From assembly GCF_016908375.1 (NCBI RefSeq), contig NZ_JAFBDS010000001.1, forward strand, positions 62,001 to 126,000: 64,000 nt of DNA, read 5' to 3'. Positions 28,432-37,636 of this stretch are shown here, in pieces. Source of the stretch: Amphibacillus cookii (GTDB lineage: Bacteria > Bacillota > Bacilli > Bacillales > Amphibacillaceae). Every line of letters begins with the position of its first letter. Position 1 is the stretch's first letter. The translations under genes and the position numbers were made by a program. The notes beneath the pieces are model-generated. The model saw only the letters and a program-made list of their open reading frames with translations. It was not told where the DNA came from and ran no database searches.

Positions 28432-28998
28432 TTGAAAAAAAGAATCATAGTGATTATTGTAACAGTTATCACCCTGCTCACTATTGGCAGTTACTTAATA
28501 TCTGAACGATTAAATGCTTATCAAGATATTGAAGAAGTCATTGAACAAGAGTTCCGTACCTTAAGGCAGTATGTCGAGGATGTCTATGCGATTGAATATC
28601 TAGATGATGATCGGGCATTGGTTTTTTATAGTTGGGATTTCCCAGCTTATTATAATTTCGGTGTGATGGAATTAGAAAAAACATGGCGGGGGTGGCAATT
28701 TGTTGAAGCGATTAGTAATCGTATGGAAAGGAAAACAGCTTGGGTGAAGGGGACTTATGCTGAAATTACCGATCGCGTCATTTTAAGAGGCCCGGTGTCG
28801 GGAAATGCAGAAGAGATTGTGATTATCACTGATGATGGCAGAGAGTACCGACCGGAGATTGGTAGAGCAGAGTGGCAGATGTGGTATCTTATTTTAGAAG
28901 ATGAGCCTTTTGAAGAAGCGACATTTATTTTATATGACAGTGATGGTGAAGTGCTTCGGGAAGAAGTGCTTCAATTTGACTTAAATTGGCCGGAGTGA
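28432..28998 (+). CDS. Family B small membrane-anchored protein, copy B7
   Basis: 188 aa, TTG start after GGAGGGATCACG. N-terminal half as B4, C-terminal third as B1, with RGPVSGNAEEIVIITDDG in between. Such mosaicism suggests gene conversion in the array. Last gene of the array. Confidence 0.85.
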   Translation: MKKRIIVIIVTVITLLTIGSYLISERLNAYQDIEEVIEQEFRTLRQYVEDVYAIEYLDDDRALVFYSWDFPAYYNFGVMELEKTWRGWQFVEAISNRMERKTAWVKGTYAEITDRVILRGPVSGNAEEIVIITDDGREYRPEIGRAEWQMWYLILEDEPFEEATFILYDSDGEVLREEVLQFDLNWPE

Positions 28999-29051
28999 GG
29001 GTAAAACACTTTTAATTTTTAGAGCAATCAAATGAATTAATAGAATCAGGG

Positions 29052-29086
29052 GACTTGGTAACGGATATAAAGTTACTGAGTTTTTT
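29052..29086 (+). terminator. Terminator after unit A5-B6-B7
   Basis: ACTTGGTAAC with GTTACTGAGT, followed by TTTTTTG. Confidence 0.6.
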
Positions 29087-29260
29087 GTTATTAATAGATA
29101 AAATAACTCTTGGTATAAAGAGATTTAATGTTAAGAACGGGATGGATATAGTTAAAAGTTTTGTCATTTGTGCTTATCATAAAATTTGATTTTTATATTA
29201 CCTGTGCAACCATAAGCGATTATCAATCGTCGAATAGATAAAATGAAGGGGGGGTAATAA

Positions 29261-29443
29261 ATGGCTGATACAGACATGATCGATCAGTCCATAACGTTTA
29301 ATTCAAAGGTACAATGGTTTGAGGAAATTATGGATACATATGGAACATTGAAGTTTCGTTTTATTATTCATACACAACGATATAATGCCAACCATTCATC
29401 ACAGCCCCATTTAAATCCGTTAAATTCCCCTCACTATCCTTAA
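29261..29443 (+). CDS. Possible truncated small gene
   Basis: AAGGGGGGGTAATA gives a good start at 29261. The first 45 residues (MADTDMIDQSITFNSKVQW) look protein-like. The 3' part overlaps the opposite gene at 29364 and reads as its antisense. It may be the start of a gene cut off near 29350. I do not recognise it. Confidence 0.25.
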   Translation: MADTDMIDQSITFNSKVQWFEEIMDTYGTLKFRFIIHTQRYNANHSSQPHLNPLNSPHYP

Positions 29444-29564
29444 TCACAGCACGCCGTTTTCTTACATCATGATATAGCAGTTCATTTGCCTTTAACAAAG
29501 CATGTTTCAATGTGGCGCCATTAAATAGTTCAATGCGCTGGTTATTGACGTAAACGGTCATCAT
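29364..29564 (-). CDS. Small conserved-looking protein, unknown function
   Basis: 66 aa, starting MMTVYVNNQRIELFNGATLKHALL, a beta-grasp-like opening followed by helix, and ending WHYIVVYE. AAGGAG lies eight bases before the ATG. The layout resembles small ThiS/MoaD-fold proteins but lacks their C-terminal Gly-Gly, so a sulfur-carrier role is unlikely. Divergent from the 5'-nucleotidase gene, with the Pho-box-like array in between. Confidence 0.6.
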   Translation of the reverse strand: MMTVYVNNQRIELFNGATLKHALLKANELLYHDVRKRRAVIKDSEGNLTDLNGAVMNGWHYIVVYE

Positions 29565-29607
29565 GTGATCAGCTCCTTATGCTATAATTATACCTTTTTT
29601 CATAATA

Positions 29608-29646
29608 GATACATAACTTTTACAGTTATTTTATATTATTTTTACA
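29608..29646 (+). promoter_or_regulatory. Pho-box-like PhoP binding array
   Basis: GATACA, TTTACA, TTTATA and TTTACA start at 29608, 29619, 29630 and 29641: four TTHAHA-like hexamers at an exact 11-bp period, as in B. subtilis PhoP sites. An extended -10 (TGGTAAACT, 29653-29661) follows. The target is the cell-wall 5'-nucleotidase. Confidence 0.6.
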
Positions 29647-29702
29647 ATAGTCTGGTAAACTTTAAGTGATGAAAATAAATGGAATGGGAGTGGGTTAAAG
29701 AC

Positions 29703-32700
29703 ATGCAAGTCAAGCGATTGTTGGAGAAAGGGTGCGCACTGATATTAATTGTTGTGATGCTGTTCGGATTATTTACCTTTAATATGCCAGTTGTCAGCCA
29801 TGCTGAAGAAGATGAGCTCATAGAGTTAAAGGTTTTGCATACGAATGATATCCATGCTCGAATTAATGACTTTGGAAAAATGGCCGCTTACATTAAAGCA
29901 GAAAGGGAAGTAGCCAGTCACTCACTTTATTTAGATGCGGGTGACATCTTTAGTGGTAACCCGGTAGTAGACTTGCAGTATGGTTTGCCGATTGTGGAAT
30001 TGTTGAATCATATCGACTTGCAAGCGATGGCGATTGGTAACCATGAATTTGATTATGGGCAAGAAGAGACAGTGAAACGGATTGAACAAGCTAACTTTCC
30101 ATGGTTAAGTGCGAATATGGTGGTGGGTAACGATACGTTAGTCGATTTCCCCCAACCTGAACTCTATCATATTTTTGACGTTGATGGCTTAACGGTGGGT
30201 GTTTTATCGTTAACAGAAACGCCTCCGTCAACAGCACCTGTTAATGTGGTAGGAATGCACTTCGAAGATCCAATTGAAACAGCTAAAGACTATCAGTATT
30301 TAGTAGAGCAGACTGATATTTTAATTGCACTAACGCATATTGGCTATAACGTGGATCGTCAACTTGCAGAAGAAGTGGACTTTTTTGATTTGATTATTGG
30401 TGGTCATTCACACACAACGTTAAATCAGCCTGCTGTTGTTAATGGGACGCCGATTGTACAAACCGGTGGCAACGGTGAGAATATTGGGAATGTGATTCTA
30501 TCTTTTAATCCGTCAACAGGCGAAGTAGAAGCAGTTGAAGGCTTTTTACAAAATGTGAGTGCTTTAACAGAAGTTGATAGTGAAATTCAAGCGATGGTCG
30601 ATCAATATAATGAAGAAATGGACGAGTTATTGTCTGAAGAAATTGGTTATACCGAGACAGGATTAAATCGTAGTGGGAGCACAGATACATCACTAGGTAA
30701 CTTCTGGACAGATGCGATGCGACATCACACGGGTGCGGATGTGGCTTTAACTAATAATGGCGGCATTCGAGCAAATATTGCTGTGGGTCCGATTACCGTA
30801 CATGATATTTATACGATTGAACCTTTTGCAAATGAAATGATGACTTATGAGATGACTGGAGCAGCATTGAAAGATGTGATTCAATTTTCATATGAACGGC
30901 GACAATCAATAGATTTGCAGAGTTCAGGCTTGCATTATACGATTTTAACCAATAATACAGGATGTTATGTTGATGCTGAGCTTTATATAGAGGATGAACC
31001 GATAGATCCAGATGCGACTTATACCGTTGCGGTTAGTGACTACATTGGTACCGGTGGAAGTGGTTATGATTTCCAAGGTGCGGTATTAGACGCTTTAACC
31101 GGTATGATGACAGATGCGATGCTGACGTATGCAAAGTATTTAACCGCAAATGATCAAATGATTAATTACAGTGCCAATGAGCGAATTGCGATTGAAGTGA
31201 CCGATGCACCTATAGAAGGTGAACCGATTGGATCGACTGAATATGGCTTGTCTTCAGTCAATAATCGTGATGGAGATTCAGGTCTAGGAAATCTATATAC
31301 AGATGCTGTTCGTGCAGAAACAGGGGCTGATTTTGCTTTATTAAATGGCTCATCCGTTAATGGTAATATTCCAGCGGGCGTGATCACTGATAGTCAAATT
31401 GAATTTTTAGATCAATATAGTAATAGAATTGAGGTTGTAAAGACAGATCTTGATCGTCTAAAAGATGTGATTTTAACACAGTCAAATTACCATGGTGGTG
31501 TTGATATTCAAGTGTCTGGCATACATTATCAATTGATTAAAGAAGGGAATCAATTTGTTGATGTTTCGTTTACATCACCAGATGGTAGCCCGCTTGACGA
31601 GGCGAAGGAATATATAGTTGCGTACAATGATTATATGCATGGCAGTAACTTTTACAACCTAGGTGCTGAGACGGTCGTGGGGGAATATCCCCTCGTTTGG
31701 CAATCAATAGTAGATTATATCAGGTCATATGATGGCCCAATTGATTATCAAGAAGGTTCTCGCATTACGATTGACCAATCAGAAGGTGATCAAGAATTTA
31801 TCACAGTGGCTGAAGCCATTGCAAACAATCAAGGGATAGCAACGGTTCAAGGCTATATTGTCGGTACAATGACCGGGAACTTTGATGGCCCTTTTGTTAA
31901 TACCAATATGATGCTCGCCGATTCTCCTGATGAGCGAAACATGGATCATATTTTACCTGTTCAATTACCAAATAACGATATTCGAGCAGATCTTAATTTA
32001 GTTGATCACCCAGATAACTTAGGTAAACACATTCAGATCACGGGTGATTTAGCCAATTATTTTTCGGTACCAGGATTAAGAAGCCCAACTAGCTATCGGT
32101 TTGTTGAAGAAATTGAAGAACCCGAACTTGATTTAATTAGTATTGCTGAAGCAAGGGCTGCTAGTAATGGTGAACAAGTGAAAGTTGAAGGTATAGCTAC
32201 AACAAATAGTGGTAGTTGGGGTGGTGCTGGTTTCTATTTGCAAGATGAGACAGCTGGCATTTATGTTTATCAAACTGAGCTAGATATTGAAGCTGGTGAT
32301 CAAATTGTATTAACGGGTAGCAAAAATGTTTTTAATGGCGAGGTGCAAATCTCAGACGTTAAGAACCTTGATATTGTCGGGCAAACGCCGACGCCTGATC
32401 CCATTCATTTAATGCCGAATCAGCTCTCATCAGCCAATCAAGGCCAACTTGTTCAAATAGAGGGGGCAACCATATCAAATTTAAATGAAGTGAATCAATA
32501 TGGAACGTTTGAATTTAATGCAACGGTTAATGATCAATCTGTGTTAGTTCGTGTCGATAACCGGACAGGACTCAATTATGATGATTTTCATTTTGAAGTG
32601 GGTGATCAAGTCATCATTACTGGTATTTCCAGTATATATCAAGATACGATTCAGCTTAAGCCCCGAGGTACTGAGGATATTATTGCATTTAAAGAAGACG

Positions 32701-33482
32701 AGTTAGCAGTAGATGTCGAAGCGGACGTCAGTGTTGATCAAAATCGACTGGTCATTGAAGGTGATTCGATTGCACGCCTTGCTGAAGGTGGTAGACTAAC
32801 GATTGATTTAGCCGACTTTAATTTGGATCGTTATCGAATCGAATTGACAGCCGAACAATTAGCGGATCTCGTCAGCAAAAAGGCGACGCTTAGTGTAGTG
32901 GCTCAGGATATTCAGTTAAATATCCCAATGGTTAATTTCACAGACAACACCACCTTTGCATTAACCATTGAAAAAATTACTGGCATTGATAATCGATTAA
33001 GTCCGGTTTACCAATTCACGATAGAAGATGGTGACGAGTTGATTACATCATTTGAAGAAGGCATTACACTATCTTTTGCTGTTGATACAAATGAAGTGGA
33101 TAACCAAGAGGATTTGAAAATTTTCTATTTAAATGATCAAGAGAATTGGGAGCTAGTGGGCGGTGAGTACGAAGATGGTTATGTCACTGCAATAACCGAT
33201 CACTTTAGCGTATTTACGGTATGGGATCAAACCGCAGCAAGTACGCCTAATAATGATGAAGAGCAAATCATGACTAATGATGATCAAGAACAGCTGATAG
33301 ACGATGATTCAGGCAGCACACCTCAATTAGAAGATGTGTCTAAAGATCGTGTCGATGTTACACATATCCTACCAGAAACAGCGACGACAACATTTAATTG
33401 GTTGCTACTTGGCTTTGTTTTAATGATGAGCGGGATCGTATTGATCATGCTTCGTTCGACTAAAAGTGTGATCATAGACTAA
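29703..33482 (+). CDS. Cell-wall-anchored 5'-nucleotidase / nucleotide phosphoesterase
   Basis: 1259 aa from the ATG at 29703 (a start at 29679 leaves almost no leader). Signal peptide to SHAEE; metallophosphoesterase with LHTNDIHAR, DAGDIFSGNP, GNHEFDYG and GGHSHT; 5'-nucleotidase C-terminal domain (LTNNGGIRANI); a second partial copy of that domain (LLNGSSVNGNI); a DUF6359-like domain (VQGYIVGTMTGNF); and an OB-fold nuclease-like domain (FYLQDETAGIYVY). The end ILPETATTTFNWLLL plus a basic tail is a sortase signal. It should free phosphate from nucleotides at the cell surface. Resembles YfkN/YhcR. The Pho-box array upstream fits phosphate-starvation control. Confidence 0.9.
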   Translation: MQVKRLLEKGCALILIVVMLFGLFTFNMPVVSHAEEDELIELKVLHTNDIHARINDFGKMAAYIKAEREVASHSLYLDAGDIFSGNPVVDLQYGLPIVELLNHIDLQAMAIGNHEFDYGQEETVKRIEQANFPWLSANMVVGNDTLVDFPQPELYHIFDVDGLTVGVLSLTETPPSTAPVNVVGMHFEDPIETAKDYQYLVEQTDILIALTHIGYNVDRQLAEEVDFFDLIIGGHSHTTLNQPAVVNGTPIVQTGGNGENIGNVILSFNPSTGEVEAVEGFLQNVSALTEVDSEIQAMVDQYNEEMDELLSEEIGYTETGLNRSGSTDTSLGNFWTDAMRHHTGADVALTNNGGIRANIAVGPITVHDIYTIEPFANEMMTYEMTGAALKDVIQFSYERRQSIDLQSSGLHYTILTNNTGCYVDAELYIEDEPIDPDATYTVAVSDYIGTGGSGYDFQGAVLDALTGMMTDAMLTYAKYLTANDQMINYSANERIAIEVTDAPIEGEPIGSTEYGLSSVNNRDGDSGLGNLYTDAVRAETGADFALLNGSSVNGNIPAGVITDSQIEFLDQYSNRIEVVKTDLDRLKDVILTQSNYHGGVDIQVSGIHYQLIKEGNQFVDVSFTSPDGSPLDEAKEYIVAYNDYMHGSNFYNLGAETVVGEYPLVWQSIVDYIRSYDGPIDYQEGSRITIDQSEGDQEFITVAEAIANNQGIATVQGYIVGTMTGNFDGPFVNTNMMLADSPDERNMDHILPVQLPNNDIRADLNLVDHPDNLGKHIQITGDLANYFSVPGLRSPTSYRFVEEIEEPELDLISIAEARAASNGEQVKVEGIATTNSGSWGGAGFYLQDETAGIYVYQTELDIEAGDQIVLTGSKNVFNGEVQISDVKNLDIVGQTPTPDPIHLMPNQLSSANQGQLVQIEGATISNLNEVNQYGTFEFNATVNDQSVLVRVDNRTGLNYDDFHFEVGDQVIITGISSIYQDTIQLKPRGTEDIIAFKEDELAVDVEADVSVDQNRLVIEGDSIARLAEGGRLTIDLADFNLDRYRIELTAEQLADLVSKKATLSVVAQDIQLNIPMVNFTDNTTFALTIEKITGIDNRLSPVYQFTIEDGDELITSFEEGITLSFAVDTNEVDNQEDLKIFYLNDQENWELVGGEYEDGYVTAITDHFSVFTVWDQTAASTPNNDEEQIMTNDDQEQLIDDDSGSTPQLEDVSKDRVDVTHILPETATTTFNWLLLGFVLMMSGIVLIMLRSTKSVIID

Positions 33483-33497
33483 TTTTAATATTGAGAA

Positions 33498-33560
33498 ACA
33501 CCTCTCACTTTCATAAGTATTTAGCTTGTTAAACCAAATACTTGAATGTTGAGAGGTGTA
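33498..33560 (+). terminator. Long hairpin terminator
   Basis: ACACCTCTCA pairs with TGAGAGGTGT and TAAGTATTT with AAATACTT inside it, followed by a T-run. It lies between convergent genes and may serve both. Confidence 0.7.
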
Positions 33561-33583
33561 ATTTTTTGAAAAAGGATGGTTTA

Positions 33584-35281
33584 TTAATTTGTAACCGGTG
33601 ATCCTGTTACGGTATTGCCTTGTCGCATGACTTGATATTCAATCACTTCACCACTCCAGAAATGTAACCGGATTAAAATCGGTTCATTGTGACGGATCTC
33701 ATCGAATAACCGACTATGCTGATCCCACTCATTGTATGTGAAAACAACCCTATTTTGATCATAATCAGGAGAAAAGACATAGCCGAATTCTTTATAAGTC
33801 GTCCAATTCTGTGGTCCGGCCGCTTCACCATGTAGATAGAGTGCTTCCATTGTAGCTAATTGATCACCGTTAAATTGAGTTGGGATATGAAAAGTTCGAT
33901 AATCACCGCTATTGGCTTGAACAGTTGGTCTATCATAAACAGTTAAGTTAACTTTCCAAGCTGCTCCTTGATCAAAATGGAGTTCAAGTGTTGCACGGGT
34001 TCCTAACTGATTCAGGTTGATAAATGGGCTGAGTGCCTGGTGCTTGAGTGTTAATTGATCACCGTTTAATGCGTAATCATTGCTGGCTGATAACCGCTGT
34101 CCATTTATTTTAATTGATTCAAGGGTGCGGCCATTTAGATTAAGATTTAATGTCTGATCGGTGAGAGGCTCACCTTGCTTGAAGTAAATAAAGTCAGCTT
34201 CGGCTGTAGCTGATCGACCGCTCCAGCTTGCTTTCATGACTTGATATAAGTCGGGATCAGACCATTGAAAAGACGTTCTACCGAAATGTTGGCCATTATC
34301 CCATAACATATGAACAAACGCTTTTTCCTTTGCATAATGGATCATATATTCGAAAAATTTTAACTTCTCACCTTGTTGAATCGTATTGAGATCGGTATCA
34401 AATCCAAGCAAGCCAAATTCGCCAACGATGACAGGAATACCTTGTGCAGTAAAACGGTTGTGAACGCGGTCGAACGCGTCGTGCATATGATTAATCGACT
34501 CATGATCAAACCTTGTTACGCCTGCAATATTAACGCTAAACGGCCAAAATCCATAATAATGAATGGTGGCCATCATATTTGGATCTTGCTTGCTATTAAT
34601 CCAATTTGATAAACCATTTACTTTCTCTGGCTCCGCTCCTGTGTCTAGTGTTGGAATCACAAGTGGGCGCATGTGATTAAGCCCACCGGAGTTTCTAACA
34701 ATTTGATGAAATTCATCATTTAATCGATCGAGATATTGTTGTGAAGTAGACGGGTCTGCATTGAATCGTGGCTCATTAATACTTTCAAACATCAGCTCAA
34801 TCGGATAATCTTTGAAATGATCGGCAAGTTGTTCCCAAATCGCCTGAAAACGTGCAACAGTTTGTTGCTGATTGTTAGCCATACCCGATTCAAGCCAAAT
34901 CCAGGAGTCATGATGAACATTGATCATCACTTTCATTCCTGTATCAAGCGACCAATCAACGGCCTGTGTGACACGATCAAGAAAATCCTGATTAATGGTG
35001 TAATCTGGTGCATGTCCCATTCGCTGATCAAAGGTGACTGGAATACGAATGCTGTTATAACCTTGTGCGGCAATTTGATCAATTAATGCTTGTGTCACAG
35101 GAGGGTTTCCCCAGGCCGTTTCATCTTGGCCAACTGCATCAAAGGAGTTACCAAGATTCCAGCCGGGCTGCATGTCTTGGGCATACGCTTCAATATCAAG
35201 TGAATCATCTGCAGAAACAATTGGAGTAGGTAAGATAAGTAACAGGAACAATAAACTAACGACAGTAAAGTTTTTCTTCAT
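33584..35281 (-). CDS. Secreted endoglucanase GH5_4 with Ig-like (X2) and CBM46 domains
   Basis: 565 aa, almost the length of B. halodurans Cel5B (563), with the same layout. Signal peptide residues 1-24; GH5 catalytic domain about 30-355 with acid/base Glu170 (ESINEP) and nucleophile Glu288 (IVGEFG); X2/Ig-like domain about 358-455 (INGQRLSASNDYALNG); C-terminal CBM46 about 456-555 (FGYVFSPDYDQN, FTYNEWD). Cel5B-type enzymes cut beta-1,4-glucan, including xyloglucan, with CBM46 adding to the substrate cleft. The intracellular alpha-xylosidase at 4.8 kb would complete the pathway. GGAAGATCAAGTA precedes the start; a cre-like site lies 170 bp upstream. Confidence 0.9.
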   Translation of the reverse strand: MKKNFTVVSLLFLLLILPTPIVSADDSLDIEAYAQDMQPGWNLGNSFDAVGQDETAWGNPPVTQALIDQIAAQGYNSIRIPVTFDQRMGHAPDYTINQDFLDRVTQAVDWSLDTGMKVMINVHHDSWIWLESGMANNQQQTVARFQAIWEQLADHFKDYPIELMFESINEPRFNADPSTSQQYLDRLNDEFHQIVRNSGGLNHMRPLVIPTLDTGAEPEKVNGLSNWINSKQDPNMMATIHYYGFWPFSVNIAGVTRFDHESINHMHDAFDRVHNRFTAQGIPVIVGEFGLLGFDTDLNTIQQGEKLKFFEYMIHYAKEKAFVHMLWDNGQHFGRTSFQWSDPDLYQVMKASWSGRSATAEADFIYFKQGEPLTDQTLNLNLNGRTLESIKINGQRLSASNDYALNGDQLTLKHQALSPFINLNQLGTRATLELHFDQGAAWKVNLTVYDRPTVQANSGDYRTFHIPTQFNGDQLATMEALYLHGEAAGPQNWTTYKEFGYVFSPDYDQNRVVFTYNEWDQHSRLFDEIRHNEPILIRLHFWSGEVIEYQVMRQGNTVTGSPVTN

Positions 35282-35447
35282 TACTTGATCTTCCTTTCGA
35301 TTTTATTTTGAAGGCAAGAACAGCGTCACGTATTCGATACCTCCTTTCGATTGATTGTTAAGCGTTTCAACAAAAAAGATATGCATGTGGAAGAAAGCGT
35401 GATGTAAGAGGAACAGTAGGAAAGCAAGAAAAGCGCATCTTAATAAC

Positions 35448-35461
35448 GGAAAACGCTTACA
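35448..35461. promoter_or_regulatory. Candidate cre site upstream of the endoglucanase
   Basis: GGAAAACGCTTACA matches the cre consensus with one mismatch at the first base. It fits catabolite repression of the minus-strand cellulase gene. Confidence 0.55.
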
Positions 35462-35581
35462 CAAATAAATTAACACAAGTTATCTATTAAAAAAACCATC
35501 ATAACTAGACTAAAAAAACATGCAATCCGAGCTATTTGTGTCGTTTTGGATAGCTTTTAATGAGAAAAAATAAAAAACAGA

Positions 35582-35888
35582 TTGGGACAAAAGAGTAATT
35601 AGAAAGTAATCCAAATATCAATATCTAAGCAATATATAACACTCTGGCAAACCCTTCACTTTCCTCGGGCCTGCAGGCTGTAAGTAGGTTAGATGTTGAC
35701 ACACGAGGTGACGAGTTTAGTCTAACCTTCAACTAAGTAAAGTAAGCATAGCTTCCCGAGTCGGTCTTCAGCCGTGCTGGGACTGTGTCGCCCCATCGAA
35801 AAGATTTGTTTACCCGGGATCTATGTGTTTTAGCTTCGTTTTGTTTAAATCATTCGGATTTTAACTTCTTCTGTTTAGTCTTGTCCCA
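35582..35888. repeat. MITE-like repeat, family R1, copy 2
   Basis: About 310 bp: TTGGGACAAAAGAGTAATTAG at the left and TTTAGTCTTGTCCCA at the right, with GTAATCC / CATTCGGATTTTAAC inside. The core (TCGGGCCTGCAGGCTGTAAG) is a diverged form of the copy 1 core, with GACACACGAGGTGACGAG conserved. Confidence 0.7.
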
Positions 35889-35905
35889 TCCCCATTGGAT
35901 CATGG

Positions 35906-36979
35906 TTAAATCGTCCATTGATCTGAGACAATAGCGACCAAGCGCCATAAACCTAATGCATTTTCCTCAAATACGAGGTGTACGCTTTCCCAATCGATAT
36001 TGCCTTCTTCTTCAGAACCTTGATGATGATATTCAACAACTGTGGCCTCTGGGAATGCTTCTTCCAAGTTATTTAACACATTACCATGCTGATTATAGTG
36101 ATTAATGAAAACTTCATCGGGTTCGATTAATCTACTTACATCGACAAATGCTTCAATATATTCTGTCGCTGTTAATTCGATTGGTTGTCCACTGCCATCA
36201 TGCTGTCCCCAAGTATAGGTGTGATCATCTTGAGCAAATTGGGCAATCTCATCTTGATCAAAGATAAGATCTTGATCACTAACATTGACATAAGGCGAGA
36301 ATAGCACACCTTGATCCTCGTCAGCGAATGCTGCTAATTGTTGATAATCGTTGTCCGCTATCGCTTGAATAACCTGATCAGCCGTTTCTTCAACAGAAGG
36401 CGGCTCGATTTCATGCTGTTGTAGATCAGCGACTAACCATTGGTCTTCAATCCATTCCACATGGTAGATCAATTCAACGTGTCCGATAATTGCATTTGTT
36501 TTTTGTTGGGTGATTGTATAATGATCTTCACTTATTTCTTCAACATCATAGTTTTCTTCTGGGTCAATGAGAACAACGCCATCCATTGGCACAAGGTAGA
36601 TGCCATCATCATGATCTTGGACATACATATCTTGAACGGATTGGGCGTGTTGCTCTGTCATGATGGTGGTGAGGTGTCTATCGACATCATCGAGAGATTC
36701 GAAGTTGGTTAAATATTGGCCATCATTACGGTCATCAATGATTTCTCTGTATGCAGATCGATAATCTGTGATGATTTGATTGGCTAGATCATCAGATAAT
36801 GGTTCGATAGCGCTATCTGGCTGATCATCAATCACTTCTTGTTTGTTCTCATCTCGGTCAGATTGCTGATCAACTTGTTTTTCCTGATTATCATTGAATA
36901 GAAAAGGTACCGTTAAAATCAATAGAACAGCAAAAACAAGCAAACCGATAATCACACCCATAGTTTTTTTATTTGACAT
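35906..36979 (-). CDS. Membrane-anchored protein of unknown function
   Basis: 357 aa. One N-terminal membrane segment (residues 8-27), then an acidic, Gln/Asp-rich linker to about residue 60, then two similar-sized soluble parts. The end carries SPYVNVSDQDLIF, YTWGQHDGSGQPIELTATEY and WRLVAIVSDQW. The second part looks like a family common in Bacillus lipoproteins and extracellular proteins with no assigned function. AAGGGGG precedes the start. It is a single gene between a MITE and comK. Confidence 0.75.
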   Translation of the reverse strand: MSNKKTMGVIIGLLVFAVLLILTVPFLFNDNQEKQVDQQSDRDENKQEVIDDQPDSAIEPLSDDLANQIITDYRSAYREIIDDRNDGQYLTNFESLDDVDRHLTTIMTEQHAQSVQDMYVQDHDDGIYLVPMDGVVLIDPEENYDVEEISEDHYTITQQKTNAIIGHVELIYHVEWIEDQWLVADLQQHEIEPPSVEETADQVIQAIADNDYQQLAAFADEDQGVLFSPYVNVSDQDLIFDQDEIAQFAQDDHTYTWGQHDGSGQPIELTATEYIEAFVDVSRLIEPDEVFINHYNQHGNVLNNLEEAFPEATVVEYHHQGSEEEGNIDWESVHLVFEENALGLWRLVAIVSDQWTI

Positions 36980-37111
36980 GGTATCCCCCTTACGCTTTTA
37001 CTATCGTGTTTCCACTTTTATAAATAATTAAACTCCTTACTTCGCAGAAATATGTGGTTATTTTTGGTTGCAAATAAAATCTATTTATTTGGCGTATTTA
37101 AGCCCTGTGCC

Positions 37112-37636
37112 TTAATTATATGTATCCTTAATGCTACTTAGTGAATTTTCAGAAGCAAATACTTTACTCGTTTTACATTCAACCGGGTTTTTAAAGTAAA
37201 GGTGATATTTATATAAATAAGCACAAACGCGTTGGACCCGTCTTTTTGACATGGGAATTCTTAATACTTTGCCGTTTGTATATTGGATGATGGCCTCTTT
37301 TTCTCGTTCATCAATATACTTAATGTGTTTCGTGATAATCCATACACATTGATCTTGACGTGGAGAATGGGTGGCAAAAGCATAGAGATCATATGCTGGA
37401 TTAATTGGGATTGGAGGATTTTGTTTTAGTTTAAACAAGGCTTGCATGGCTGTAGCTCTTCCTTGATACGAGGATCCGTTTTGAATACAAGCCTGTTCGA
37501 TGATGTGTTGGACAGATTGCATCACATAACGTGTACCTTTAAGTTCTTCAATTTCAGTGTTTGCGATCGCTTGATAAGCTGAGCGAATATATAAGGTTTG
37601 ATCTGTGATCGTATAAAATGAATTAATTGGATATAT
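37112..37636 (-). CDS. comK: Competence transcription factor ComK, apparent ATA start
   Basis: From the first canonical start (GTG at 37525) 137 aa match ComK: GSSYQGRATAMQALFK, TNGKVLRIPMS, CVWI. The family's N-terminus is encoded further up in the same frame (FYTITDQTLYIRSAYQ), back to ATA at 37636, and no ATG, GTG or TTG lies in that stretch before an in-frame TAG. AGGGGG lies eight bases before the ATA. Either ComK starts at ATA here (174 aa, a normal length), or an ancestral start was lost and only a truncated protein is made. ComK activates DNA-uptake genes and, in B. subtilis, its own promoter. Confidence 0.75.
   Translation of the reverse strand: MYPINSFYTITDQTLYIRSAYQAIANTEIEELKGTRYVMQSVQHIIEQACIQNGSSYQGRATAMQALFKLKQNPPIPINPAYDLYAFATHSPRQDQCVWIITKHIKYIDEREKEAIIQYTNGKVLRIPMSKRRVQRVCAYLYKYHLYFKNPVECKTSKVFASENSLSSIKDTYN

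Noticed and set aside
19748-28998. Prophage or integrative element
   Set aside because: No integrase, phage structural gene, tRNA or direct-repeat attachment site seen around the array.
29364-29564. ThiS/MoaD sulfur carrier
   Set aside because: The required C-terminal Gly-Gly is absent (ends VVYE).
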